Positions 1-5,411 of a stretch of DNA of 5,411 nt are shown in pieces. Location: NCBI GenBank assembly GCA_902465145.1, contig CABQMD010000078.1, positions 1 to 5,411 on the forward strand, read 5' to 3'. Under the pieces are notes generated by a model that was not told the origin of the DNA, made no database searches, and worked only from the letters and a program-made list of their open reading frames with translations. The DNA is from an uncultured Succinatimonas sp. Its GTDB lineage: Bacteria; Pseudomonadota; Gammaproteobacteria; Enterobacterales; Succinivibrionaceae. Every line of letters begins with the position of its first letter. Position 1 is the first letter of the stretch. A program made the position numbers and the translations under genes.

Positions 1-736
1 CATCCGGCCGATACGCCCCGGGTTTCCGGTAACCGCACGAACTTTCGATTTTGCCGGTGACAAAAAGCCCATGTTTAAGTTGCATACCGACAATCACGGT
101 CCTTTGCGCGGTTACGGAGCCTGCGTAAGCTCAATTCTTTTGAAAAAACAGTTGCGTGCACTCATGCAGGCAGATCCTTCAAAAAAGATCCGCATCGTAT
201 TTCCTCTGGTTACAAGATTGTCAGAGGCTTTATACCTTAAAAAACTGGCTTCAGACTGCCATACGGAGCTTGAAAACGAACATAAATCTCACTCTGACTA
301 CGAACTGGCGCTAATGATTGAAACTCCCGCAGCCGTGCTTTCGGCAGAAGCGTTTGCCGGAGAATTTTCCATGTTCATAATCGGAACAAGTTCTCTTGCT
401 GAATACGCATGTGCGCCGCGACCTGACGATTCATCTTTTACCCCGCCTCTGGCAAAATTAATCGTAACTGCCGCCAAAGCTGCTTATAACTCAGGCATTC
501 CCATAGGCGTTGCAGGACGTTTTGCAGGACGGGCTGAGCTCATGGCCTTCTTTTGGCATATAGGGGTTTCCTACGTATCTGTGGACTGTTATGAAATAGC
601 CAGCCTCAGAACCGCGGTTGAAAGACTGGATCTTGGCAGTAAAAAACCTTTTTTTGACGAAACGTTATATGACAAGGTTATGAATATCTTCCGCGGTCAG
701 GAAATATCTGCTCTTATCAACAATCTGAATGCGTAA
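1..736 (+). CDS. ptsI: PTS Enzyme I-like protein, C-terminal PEP-binding part, catalytically degenerate (5' partial)
   Basis: The frame is open from base 2, without a stop, to TAA at 734-736, so the gene begins outside the window; the ATG at 71 is internal. The 244 visible residues match the C-terminal PEP-binding barrel of Enzyme I, which normally takes phosphate from PEP and passes it to HPr in the cytoplasm. Recognisable blocks are RTFDFAGDK (E. coli RTMDIGGDK), MIETPAA, IIGTSSLAEY (SIGTNDLTQY) and GVAGRFAGR (GMCGELAGD). Arg332 (38-40), Lys340 (62-64) and Glu431 (320-322) are kept. Arg358 is Gly (116-118), Asn454-Asp455 are Ser-Ser (389-394), Arg465 is Pro (422-424), Cys502 is Ala (512-514) and Glu504 is Arg (518-520). 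PEP turnover is therefore unlikely (inference). A crr-like gene follows 21 nt later, the usual ptsI-crr order, which favours a PtsI origin over the nitrogen-type PtsP. The phosphohistidine (His189) and HPr lie outside the window. Family assignment is confident; activity is doubtful. Confidence 0.88.
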   Translation, partial: IRPIRPGFPVTARTFDFAGDKKPMFKLHTDNHGPLRGYGACVSSILLKKQLRALMQADPSKKIRIVFPLVTRLSEALYLKKLASDCHTELENEHKSHSDYELALMIETPAAVLSAEAFAGEFSMFIIGTSSLAEYACAPRPDDSSFTPPLAKLIVTAAKAAYNSGIPIGVAGRFAGRAELMAFFWHIGVSYVSVDCYEIASLRTAVERLDLGSKKPFFDETLYDKVMNIFRGQEISALINNLNA

Positions 737-748
737 AACCTTATAATC

Positions 749-752
749 GGAG
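749..752 (+). promoter_or_regulatory. Ribosome binding site of the crr-like gene
   Basis: GGAG lies 5 nt before the ATG at 758, inside the 21-nt gap after the EI-like stop codon. It supports that start and suggests the degenerate EIIA protein is still translated, probably from a transcript shared with the EI-like gene. Confidence 0.7.
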
Positions 753-757
753 TTGCC

Positions 758-1309
758 ATGTCTTTTTTTAAAAAACTTTTAAATCGCATAGGAGGCAATG
801 CCACACCTTTAGTCTCCGATGCTGATCTTGAATTGTGTGCTCCTGTATCAGGAACTCTTATTCCTATCGACGAAGTCCCGGATCCGGTGATCTGCGAACG
901 CATTGCAGGCGACGGCTGTGCTTTCATTCCAGAAAGCGATTGCATGGTCTCACCTTGTGACGGAGTGATCACCAGGTTGCTGTCGTCAAACACGGCTTTC
1001 GTTGTACGCGCTTCCTGCGGAACGGAAATTTATGTACGGTTCGGCATAGGTACCGGTAACTTTCAAGGAAACGGTTTTAGTTCTTTAAAAAAAGCAGGCG
1101 ATCAGGTTACAAAAGGAGAAAAAATTATAGCCATCGATCTTGAGCAATGTTCAGATTTACTAAAATCAACGGTTACCTCAATGATCGCCATAAAAAGCAG
1201 TTCCGATATTGAAAGGGTTGCCAGTGTAGGAGGGAAAGTGCAGGCAGGATCAACTCCCTGCATGTGGGTATTTCTCAAGCCGAAGGATCACGTAACTGCT
1301 TCGACGTAA
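758..1309 (+). CDS. crr: EIIA-Glc (Crr)-like protein lacking both active-site histidines
   Basis: This complete 183-residue protein belongs to the glucose-type EIIA family (E. coli Crr is 169 residues). EIIA-Glc normally takes phosphate from HPr at His90, passes it to EIIB-Glc, and controls adenylate cyclase and sugar permeases through its phosphorylation state. Family blocks are in order: APVSGTLIPIDEVPDPV (residues 28-44; E. coli APLSGEIVNIEDVPDVV), GDG, SPCDGVI, SSNTAF (76-81), IYVRFGIGT (91-99) and a late KSTVTSM segment. In the alignment His75 of NHAF is Thr79 (codon 992-994) and His90 of VHFGIDT is Arg94 (codon 1037-1039), with the same 15-residue spacing as in E. coli; Asp94 of that motif is Gly98. 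It cannot be phosphorylated in the usual way. The N-terminus MSFFKKLLNRIGG keeps the short amphipathic, lysine-containing character of the E. coli membrane-binding helix. The frame is intact and has a good ribosome binding site, so a simple frameshifted pseudogene is not seen. A retained binding or regulatory role, or recent loss of function, are both possible. Confidence 0.88.
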   Translation: MSFFKKLLNRIGGNATPLVSDADLELCAPVSGTLIPIDEVPDPVICERIAGDGCAFIPESDCMVSPCDGVITRLLSSNTAFVVRASCGTEIYVRFGIGTGNFQGNGFSSLKKAGDQVTKGEKIIAIDLEQCSDLLKSTVTSMIAIKSSSDIERVASVGGKVQAGSTPCMWVFLKPKDHVTAST

Positions 1310-1370
1310 TTTTTATTTATCAATTAGTTATAAGTAGAACGTTCAACACATGCGGTGATCATCGTCACTT

Positions 1371-2126
1371 TTACACATGATATTTCAGCCTGAAATATAT
1401 GCGCCAAATACAAATTGCCGCCAGCATGACGATACAAAGATATTGTGACAAAGAAAAATATCCCCATACTCCGCGCTCAGGATCACCGCGCAGAAATTCA
1501 GTCATAAAACGCAAAATTGCGTATGACGATACATAAAAAAACAAAGCATTAAACTTTTTTGACAAACGGTAAAGGATCAAAGCAATTACGAACAAACACA
1601 AAGCGTTTAACAGCTGAACTGGGAAACAGGCAATATGATCAGCAAAGCCGTACTCAGGAAAAATTACCGCAAAAGCTCCTTCATAAGGAATACCGTAGCA
1701 GCAACCTGCCAAAAAGCAACCGATGCGTCCGAATCCCTGTGACAACGGCAATACAAAAAGCGCGTTCTGAAGTAAAGGTCGCAGATTTATACAATGCAGT
1801 CTTGCTCCTGCAAAAACGAACATTGCTCCTAGCAGCAATCCTCCCCATACCACAAATCCGGCAGGGGCCGTCAGACTGAAAGGATAGTCAGCATCTAATA
1901 ATAAAGAAAAACGGAGATCATCAATAAAAGGCAACAGGTAGAGAATTTTTGCTCCGAGAATACCGCCTGCCATTCCGTACCCTGAAACGATCAAAAATCC
2001 GTCGGCATCATAACCAAGCTTTTTCAACCGAATATAACCGCAGGTAAAAGAAAACAAAGCCCCAAAAGCTATGCACAAACCGTAAGAAGCCAGTCTTAAA
2101 GAGCCCAATTCAATAAAAGGGATCAA
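1371..2126 (-). CDS. Lgt-family membrane protein (divergent prolipoprotein diacylglyceryl transferase paralogue)
   Basis: This 251-residue polytopic membrane protein has the Lgt architecture. Canonical Lgt moves diacylglycerol from phosphatidylglycerol to the lipobox cysteine of prolipoproteins in the inner membrane. Family features are an N-terminal LASYGL (residues 12-17), GFGRIGCF (131-138), FPVQL (168-172) and ILRFMTEFLR (204-213), giving equivalents of Tyr26 (Tyr15), Arg143 (Arg134), Gly154 (Gly145), Arg239 (Arg206) and Glu243 (Glu210). The signature GRLGNFINGELWG reads GRIGCFLAGCCYG here, so Asn146 and Glu151 are both Cys, and the His103 position is Trp94. The start is TTG at 2126-2124: it directly follows an in-frame TAA AAA and gives the normal Lgt N-terminus. 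No Shine-Dalgarno sequence is visible, and the upstream gene stops 6 nt before, so translational coupling is likely. The usual symbol lgt is withheld because catalytic positions differ and a canonical copy may exist elsewhere. Fold assignment is firm; the reaction is uncertain. Confidence 0.8.
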   Translation of the reverse strand: MIPFIELGSLRLASYGLCIAFGALFSFTCGYIRLKKLGYDADGFLIVSGYGMAGGILGAKILYLLPFIDDLRFSLLLDADYPFSLTAPAGFVVWGGLLLGAMFVFAGARLHCINLRPLLQNALFVLPLSQGFGRIGCFLAGCCYGIPYEGAFAVIFPEYGFADHIACFPVQLLNALCLFVIALILYRLSKKFNALFFYVSSYAILRFMTEFLRGDPERGVWGYFSLSQYLCIVMLAAICIWRIYFRLKYHV

Positions 2127-2132
2127 TTTTTA

Positions 2133-2405
2133 TCAGGCCGCAGCACCGGCAGCGGCGGCTCCGAGTCCTATCGCACCTATGCAGGCTATGCAAGCTACAA
2201 ATAATACGGCATTGATAAGCAAACCTACAATGGAAATGATAAGTCCGGCTGTAGCCATACTTTTCTGCTCAGGATCTTTACGCCCCAATGCTCCGAAAAT
2301 TATACCTACCAGTCCCAAAATAATTCCGAGCGCGCCTAATCCGCTTGCTGAAAATACGGCCATCACCAATGTGATCACGCCGCATATCAAAGAAGCTATA
2401 CCCAT
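2133..2405 (-). CDS. Small hydrophobic membrane protein, DUF4190-like
   Basis: This 90-residue protein begins at ATG (2405-2403), with GGAG 8 nt upstream, and ends at TGA. Two Gly/Ala/Ile/Leu-rich hydrophobic stretches (about residues 3-18 and 21-41) are followed by a short charged loop GRKDPEQKS (41-49). A third long hydrophobic stretch (about 53-82) runs into an alanine-rich tail. The pattern of IASLICGVITL, a G-rich ILGLVGIIFGALGRK helix, then a basic loop and ATAGLIISIVGLL resembles the DUF4190 group of small membrane proteins of unknown function; I rest this on pattern only. The Lgt-family gene follows 6 nt downstream, so the two are almost certainly one operon and may act together at the inner membrane. 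No catalytic residues are apparent. It could also be assigned to a neighbouring small-membrane-protein family. Confidence 0.75.
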   Translation of the reverse strand: MGIASLICGVITLVMAVFSASGLGALGIILGLVGIIFGALGRKDPEQKSMATAGLIISIVGLLINAVLFVACIACIGAIGLGAAAAGAAA

Positions 2406-2413
2406 TTAAAATT

Positions 2414-2417
2414 CTCC
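2414..2417 (-). promoter_or_regulatory. Ribosome binding site of the small membrane protein gene
   Basis: On the minus strand GGAG stands 8 nt before the ATG at 2405, within an AT-rich leader. It supports that start and serves the two-gene unit, whose second gene has no visible site of its own. Confidence 0.6.
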
Positions 2418-2456
2418 GTATTAAGCTGAAAAATATTACAAAATTATTTTATCCAT

Positions 2457-2482
2457 AAAAAACCCCGGATCATGCCGGGGTT
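2457..2482 (-). terminator. Rho-independent terminator of the pntAB operon
   Basis: Read on the minus strand, an 8-bp perfect stem AACCCCGG / CCGGGGTT encloses a 6-nt loop and is followed directly by TTTT. It lies 27 nt beyond the pntB stop codon and 51 nt before the next minus-strand gene, so it should end pntAB transcription and insulate the small membrane protein-Lgt unit. On the plus strand the hairpin is not followed by a T-run, so it acts in one direction. Confidence 0.9.
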
Positions 2483-2509
2483 CTGCTTAAAAACTACTTG
2501 AGCAATGCC

Positions 2510-3949
2510 TTAAAGCAGAGCGTCGATTTCTTCAACGGTCTTCTTGGCATCGCCGAAGCACATGGAGGTGTTGTCCTTGAAGAACAGCGGATTCTGAACA
2601 CCGGCATAACCAGGATTCATGGAACGCTTGAACACCACCACATTATGAGCCTTCCAAACGGTCAGAACAGGCATACCTGCAATAGGGCTTGAAGGATCCT
2701 CTGCTGCTGCAGGGTTGACGGTATCATTGGCACCAATCACGAGTACGGTATCGGTGTTTTCGAAATCGTCATTGATCTCGTCCATTTCCAAAACGATGTC
2801 ATAAGGTACTTTGGCTTCTGCCAACAGTACGTTCATATGACCGGGCAGACGACCTGCAACGGGATGAATGGCAAAACGAACTTCAATACCGCGAGCCTGC
2901 AATCTCTCGACCAAAGTAGCAACTGCATTCTGAGCCTGTGCCACAGCCATGCCGTAGCCCGGGGCAATGATCACGGAAGAAGAATTCTTCAAAAGTTCGG
3001 CAACGTCAGCTACCTTCATCTCGTGGTATTCACCGTAGTCCTTGTCTTCTTTGGCAGCAGGAGCATTGCCGAAGCCGCCTGCAATCACGGAAATGAAGGA
3101 GCGGTTCATGGCTTTGCACATGATGTAGGAAAGGATGGCACCAGAGGAGCCGACGAGAGCACCGGTCACGATGAGCAGATCGTTATCAAGCATGAATCCT
3201 GAAGCCGCGGCAGCCCATCCTGAATAAGAATTCAACATGGAAATAACCACAGGCATATCAGCACCGCCGATGGCAACTACCAAGTTGACACCGAAAGCCA
3301 AGGCGATCACGGTCATGATGAAAAGCGGAGCTGCGGAAGCTTCGACACCGCCGTTTAAGAACCAGATCATAAGCAGGAAGCATACGATGATGGCTCCCAA
3401 GTTGATCCAATGGTTGGCAGGCAGCACCAAAGGAGCTGACTTGAAGATGCGCAGTTTATAAGTACCGTTCAATTTGCCGTAGGCAATGATGGAACCGGTA
3501 AAGGTTACGGCACCGATGAACACGCCGATGAAAATTTCACCAAGATGGATACCGAGTTCACCGGTCTCTTCCATGTGAACGGCATTGGTGATGCCGGCAG
3601 CCACGTCAAAGACACCGTCAAGTTCCAAGAAAGTGTTGAAACCTACGAGTACAGCGCACAAACCGACGAAAGAGTGCAGGCAGGCAATGAGTTCAGGCAT
3701 CTGAGTCATCTGAACCTTACGTGCGGCGAAAAGACCGACCACTGCACCTATCAGCATGGCGACGATAATGATGCAAACTGCACCGGCTCCGTCAGCCTTG
3801 GTAAAGGTAGCCAAAAGAGCAATAGCCATACCGGCTACACCGGAATAACAACCGAGTTTGGCAGTTTCCTGCTTGGACAAACCGGCCAAAGCCAGAATAA
3901 ACAGCAGTGCCGAGAATATATAGGCAATATAGGTTAAGCCTTCAGACAT
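2510..3949 (-). CDS. pntB: NAD(P) transhydrogenase subunit beta
   Basis: PntB is the inner-membrane subunit that couples proton flow to hydride transfer from NADH to NADP+, together with PntA. The 479-residue protein is slightly longer than E. coli PntB (462) and nearly collinear with it. The N-terminal two thirds is the membrane domain: [14 protein letters not shown] holds the proton-pathway histidine (His92, E. coli His91), and GGADMPVV holds Asp231 (E. coli Asp213) before the conserved [10 protein letters not shown] helix. A variable linker at about 292-312 leads to the NADP(H) domain with [10 protein letters not shown] (331-340), [12 protein letters not shown] (362-373), EINDDF (391-396), [10 protein letters not shown] (406-415) and [10 protein letters not shown] (441-450). 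All expected motifs are intact. The ATG at 3949 is supported by AGGAG 7 nt upstream. It follows pntA by 18 nt and ends before a strong terminator, so it is the last gene of the operon. Confidence 0.97.
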   Translation of the reverse strand: MSEGLTYIAYIFSALLFILALAGLSKQETAKLGCYSGVAGMAIALLATFTKADGAGAVCIIIVAMLIGAVVGLFAARKVQMTQMPELIACLHSFVGLCAVLVGFNTFLELDGVFDVAAGITNAVHMEETGELGIHLGEIFIGVFIGAVTFTGSIIAYGKLNGTYKLRIFKSAPLVLPANHWINLGAIIVCFLLMIWFLNGGVEASAAPLFIMTVIALAFGVNLVVAIGGADMPVVISMLNSYSGWAAAASGFMLDNDLLIVTGALVGSSGAILSYIMCKAMNRSFISVIAGGFGNAPAAKEDKDYGEYHEMKVADVAELLKNSSSVIIAPGYGMAVAQAQNAVATLVERLQARGIEVRFAIHPVAGRLPGHMNVLLAEAKVPYDIVLEMDEINDDFENTDTVLVIGANDTVNPAAAEDPSSPIAGMPVLTVWKAHNVVVFKRSMNPGYAGVQNPLFFKDNTSMCFGDAKKTVEEIDALL

Positions 3950-3956
3950 TTTATTT

Positions 3957-3961
3957 CTCCT
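3957..3961 (-). promoter_or_regulatory. Ribosome binding site of pntB
   Basis: AGGAG on the minus strand, 7 nt before the pntB ATG, lies in the 18-nt gap after the pntA stop codon. It fixes the pntB start and shows separate initiation of the second subunit rather than an overlapping start. Confidence 0.8.
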
Positions 3962-3967
3962 ATCCCC

Positions 3968-5411
3968 TTATTTGCCCTGCTTTCTGAACATGCCCAACAT
4001 ACGACGGGTCACTGCGAAACCGCCGAAAATGTTTACTGACACGATCACGGTACCGATAAAGGCAAGAATTGCGGCAACTACTGAGCCGCCGGAGGTATGA
4101 ACCTGCTCCATGGCACCGACCACGATAATACCAGAAATGGCATTGGTAACCGACATCAAAGGAGTATGCAAAGAGTGAGTGACGTTCCAAACTACATAGT
4201 AGCCTACAACCACTGCAAGCACGAACACGGTAAAGTGCGGCAGGAATGCAGTAGGAGCAAACGCACCGATCAGGATGAAGCACAACACTGCCAATGCAGC
4301 ACAACCCCATTTGAGAACCGGTGATACTTTGTGAACTTCAACCTTGGGAGCTTCAGCAGGTTTCTGGGCTGCAGGAGCTGCAGAAACACTGATCTTCGGA
4401 GGCGGGAAGGTAACCTCGCCGTCGCGGGTCACGGTCATATTGCGGATCACGACGTCGTCAAAGTTGAGATCAACTTTGCCGTCCTTGTTCTTGCACAGAA
4501 GTTTGGCCAGATTTACAAGGTTGGTGGAATATAGCTGAGATGACTGAGCAGGCAGACGTGAAGCAAGATCGGTATAACCTATAACCTTGACGCCGTTATC
4601 GGTAGTAATAACCTCACCAGGAACAGTAGCAGCGCAGTTACCGCCGCCGGCAGCAGCCATATCAACGATTACTGATCCTGACTTCATGGAAGCTACCATT
4701 TCCTTTGTAATTAACAAAGGAGATTTCTTACCGGGAATGGCTGCGGTGGTGATGATGATGTCAACGTCTTTGCACTGCTTAGCAAAGAGTTCCATCTCGG
4801 CTTTGATATAGCCTTCGCTCATGACCTTGGCATAACCGTCTGACGAGTCTTTTCCTTCCTCTTTATAATCAAGACGCAGGAATTCACCGCCCATGGATTT
4901 GATCTGATCTGCTACCACTTCACGAGTATCGAAAGCGCGTACTACGGCACCCAGTGAATGGGCAGTACCGATGGCGGCAAGACCTGCAACGCCGGCGCCG
5001 ATCACCAAAACTTTGGCAGGAGGTACCTTGCCTGCTGCGGTAACCTGACCGGTAAAGAACCTGCCGAAAGCATGGGCAGCTTCAACTACGGCACGATATC
5101 CTGAAATATTTGCGGTGGAAGACAGAGCGTCCATGGACTGAGCACGGGAAATTCTCGGCACCATATCCATGGCCATCACGGTAACTTTCTTGGCGTTGAG
5201 TTTTTCAACAAGTTCCTGATTCTGAGCCGGACGAATGAACGACACCAAAATTTGGCCTTCCTTCATGAATCCGATTTCATCGTCGTTCGGAGCGTTTACC
5301 TTGAAAATGATATCGCTTCCCCATACATCCTTAGGGGTAACGACTTTGGCGCCGGCTTCTTCGTAGGCGGCATCAGTGAAACTGGCATCAGCACCGGCTC
5401 CGCTTTGCACC
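3968..5411 (-). CDS. pntA: NAD(P) transhydrogenase subunit alpha (N-terminus outside window)
   Basis: PntA carries the NAD(H)-binding domain and the first membrane helices of the proton-translocating transhydrogenase. The frame is open to the right edge. The first full codon, GTG at 5410, reads as Val in VQSGAG (E. coli VESGAG, about residue 35) and is not a start, so roughly 34 N-terminal residues are missing; 480 are visible. Landmarks in visible numbering are [15 protein letters not shown] (84-98), FGRFFTGQ (115-122), the Rossmann loop GAGVAGLAA (138-146) with the nucleotide-selecting Asp161 in [11 protein letters not shown] (191-198), IPGKKSPLL (225-233) and the mobile loop [17 protein letters not shown] (278-294). 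An Ala/Pro-rich linker (about 343-357) joins this to C-terminal transmembrane helices beginning near 365, including the conserved [18 protein letters not shown] block (403-420). No key residue looks lost. It ends in TAA 18 nt before pntB; the promoter would lie beyond the right edge. Confidence 0.97.
   Translation of the reverse strand, partial: VQSGAGADASFTDAAYEEAGAKVVTPKDVWGSDIIFKVNAPNDDEIGFMKEGQILVSFIRPAQNQELVEKLNAKKVTVMAMDMVPRISRAQSMDALSSTANISGYRAVVEAAHAFGRFFTGQVTAAGKVPPAKVLVIGAGVAGLAAIGTAHSLGAVVRAFDTREVVADQIKSMGGEFLRLDYKEEGKDSSDGYAKVMSEGYIKAEMELFAKQCKDVDIIITTAAIPGKKSPLLITKEMVASMKSGSVIVDMAAAGGGNCAATVPGEVITTDNGVKVIGYTDLASRLPAQSSQLYSTNLVNLAKLLCKNKDGKVDLNFDDVVIRNMTVTRDGEVTFPPPKISVSAAPAAQKPAEAPKVEVHKVSPVLKWGCAALAVLCFILIGAFAPTAFLPHFTVFVLAVVVGYYVVWNVTHSLHTPLMSVTNAISGIIVVGAMEQVHTSGGSVVAAILAFIGTVIVSVNIFGGFAVTRRMLGMFRKQGK

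Noticed and set aside
71..73. ATG at 71 as the start of the EI-like gene
   Set aside because: The same frame stays open to base 2 and encodes the conserved Enzyme I block RTFDFAGDK upstream of this ATG, so it is internal.
741..747. TATAAT-like sequence (742-747) in the gap between the EI-like and EIIA-like genes, a possible crr promoter
   Set aside because: No reasonable -35 hexamer lies 16-18 nt upstream, and transcription from it would begin at about the ribosome binding site or start codon.
697..993. 98-codon minus-strand frame across the ptsI-crr junction
   Set aside because: It is antisense to the EIIA-like gene, whose family motifs are clear, and shows no recognisable content of its own.
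1355..1372. Possible terminator GTGA-TCATCG-TCAC followed by TTTT between the convergent crr-like and Lgt-like genes
   Set aside because: The stem is only 4 bp, too weak to call. No convincing terminator was found for the ptsI-crr unit within the 61-bp gap.
1559..1879. 106-codon open frame antisense to the Lgt-like gene
   Set aside because: It is a shadow: the minus-strand frame shows clear family motifs, while this one is a low-complexity, unrecognisable product.
2406..2456. Promoter for the small membrane protein gene in the AT-rich leader
   Set aside because: Several TAATAT/TAAAAT-like hexamers occur but none pairs with a credible -35 box at normal spacing. A promoter is expected here but cannot be placed.
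3545..3937. 130-codon open frame antisense to the start of pntB, with similar antisense frames at 2837-3202, 3237-3461, 4097-4324, 4331-4534 and 4587-4811
   Set aside because: All lie opposite strongly conserved pntAB coding sequence and give no recognisable protein.
3960..4310. 116-codon same-strand frame overlapping the end of pntA in another reading frame
   Set aside because: It is an out-of-frame reading of the conserved PntA membrane domain, rich in Cys, Arg and Ser, with no family resemblance.
5408..5410. GTG at 5410 as the start of pntA
   Set aside because: It aligns with Val near residue 35 of E. coli PntA, and the preceding nucleotide-domain residues are expected beyond the window edge.

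Overview
The window suggests a gammaproteobacterium or a close relative. The two transhydrogenase proteins match, from memory, long stretches of the Escherichia coli PntA and PntB sequences, and the PTS genes keep the enterobacterial ptsI-crr order. Base composition is moderate, and the middle of the window looks more AT-rich than the transhydrogenase genes. A host-associated anaerobe such as a Succinivibrionaceae member is a guess only; no taxonomic marker is present.

Layout: (1) Bases 1-1309, plus strand, hold the C-terminal part of a PTS Enzyme I-like protein (5' end outside the window) and a complete EIIA-Glc (Crr)-like protein. (2) Bases 1310-1370 are a short gap between converging genes. 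(3) Bases 2405-1371, minus strand, hold a two-gene unit: a 90-residue hydrophobic DUF4190-like protein, then a divergent Lgt-family membrane protein that starts at TTG 6 nt after the upstream stop. (4) Bases 2457-2482 are a clear rho-independent terminator on the minus strand. (5) Bases 5411-2510, minus strand, hold the pntA-pntB operon for the proton-translocating NAD(P) transhydrogenase; pntA runs off the right edge.

The transhydrogenase part is ordinary: PntA (NAD(H) domain) and PntB (membrane and NADP(H) domains) form one enzyme that makes NADPH at the expense of the proton gradient. The most unusual part is the PTS pair. Both frames are open and the folds are recognisable, but the residues that carry out phosphotransfer are replaced. 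The EIIA-Glc-like protein has Thr and Arg where the two active-site histidines (E. coli His75 and His90) should be. The EI-like protein has lost the catalytic Cys502 (Ala), the Asn454-Asp455 pair (Ser-Ser), Arg358 (Gly) and Arg465 (Pro), while keeping Arg332, Lys340 and Glu431. The cassette therefore looks like a phosphotransfer-dead PTS relay that may persist as a binding or regulatory module, or may be at an early stage of decay. The Lgt-family protein is also non-canonical at catalytic positions.
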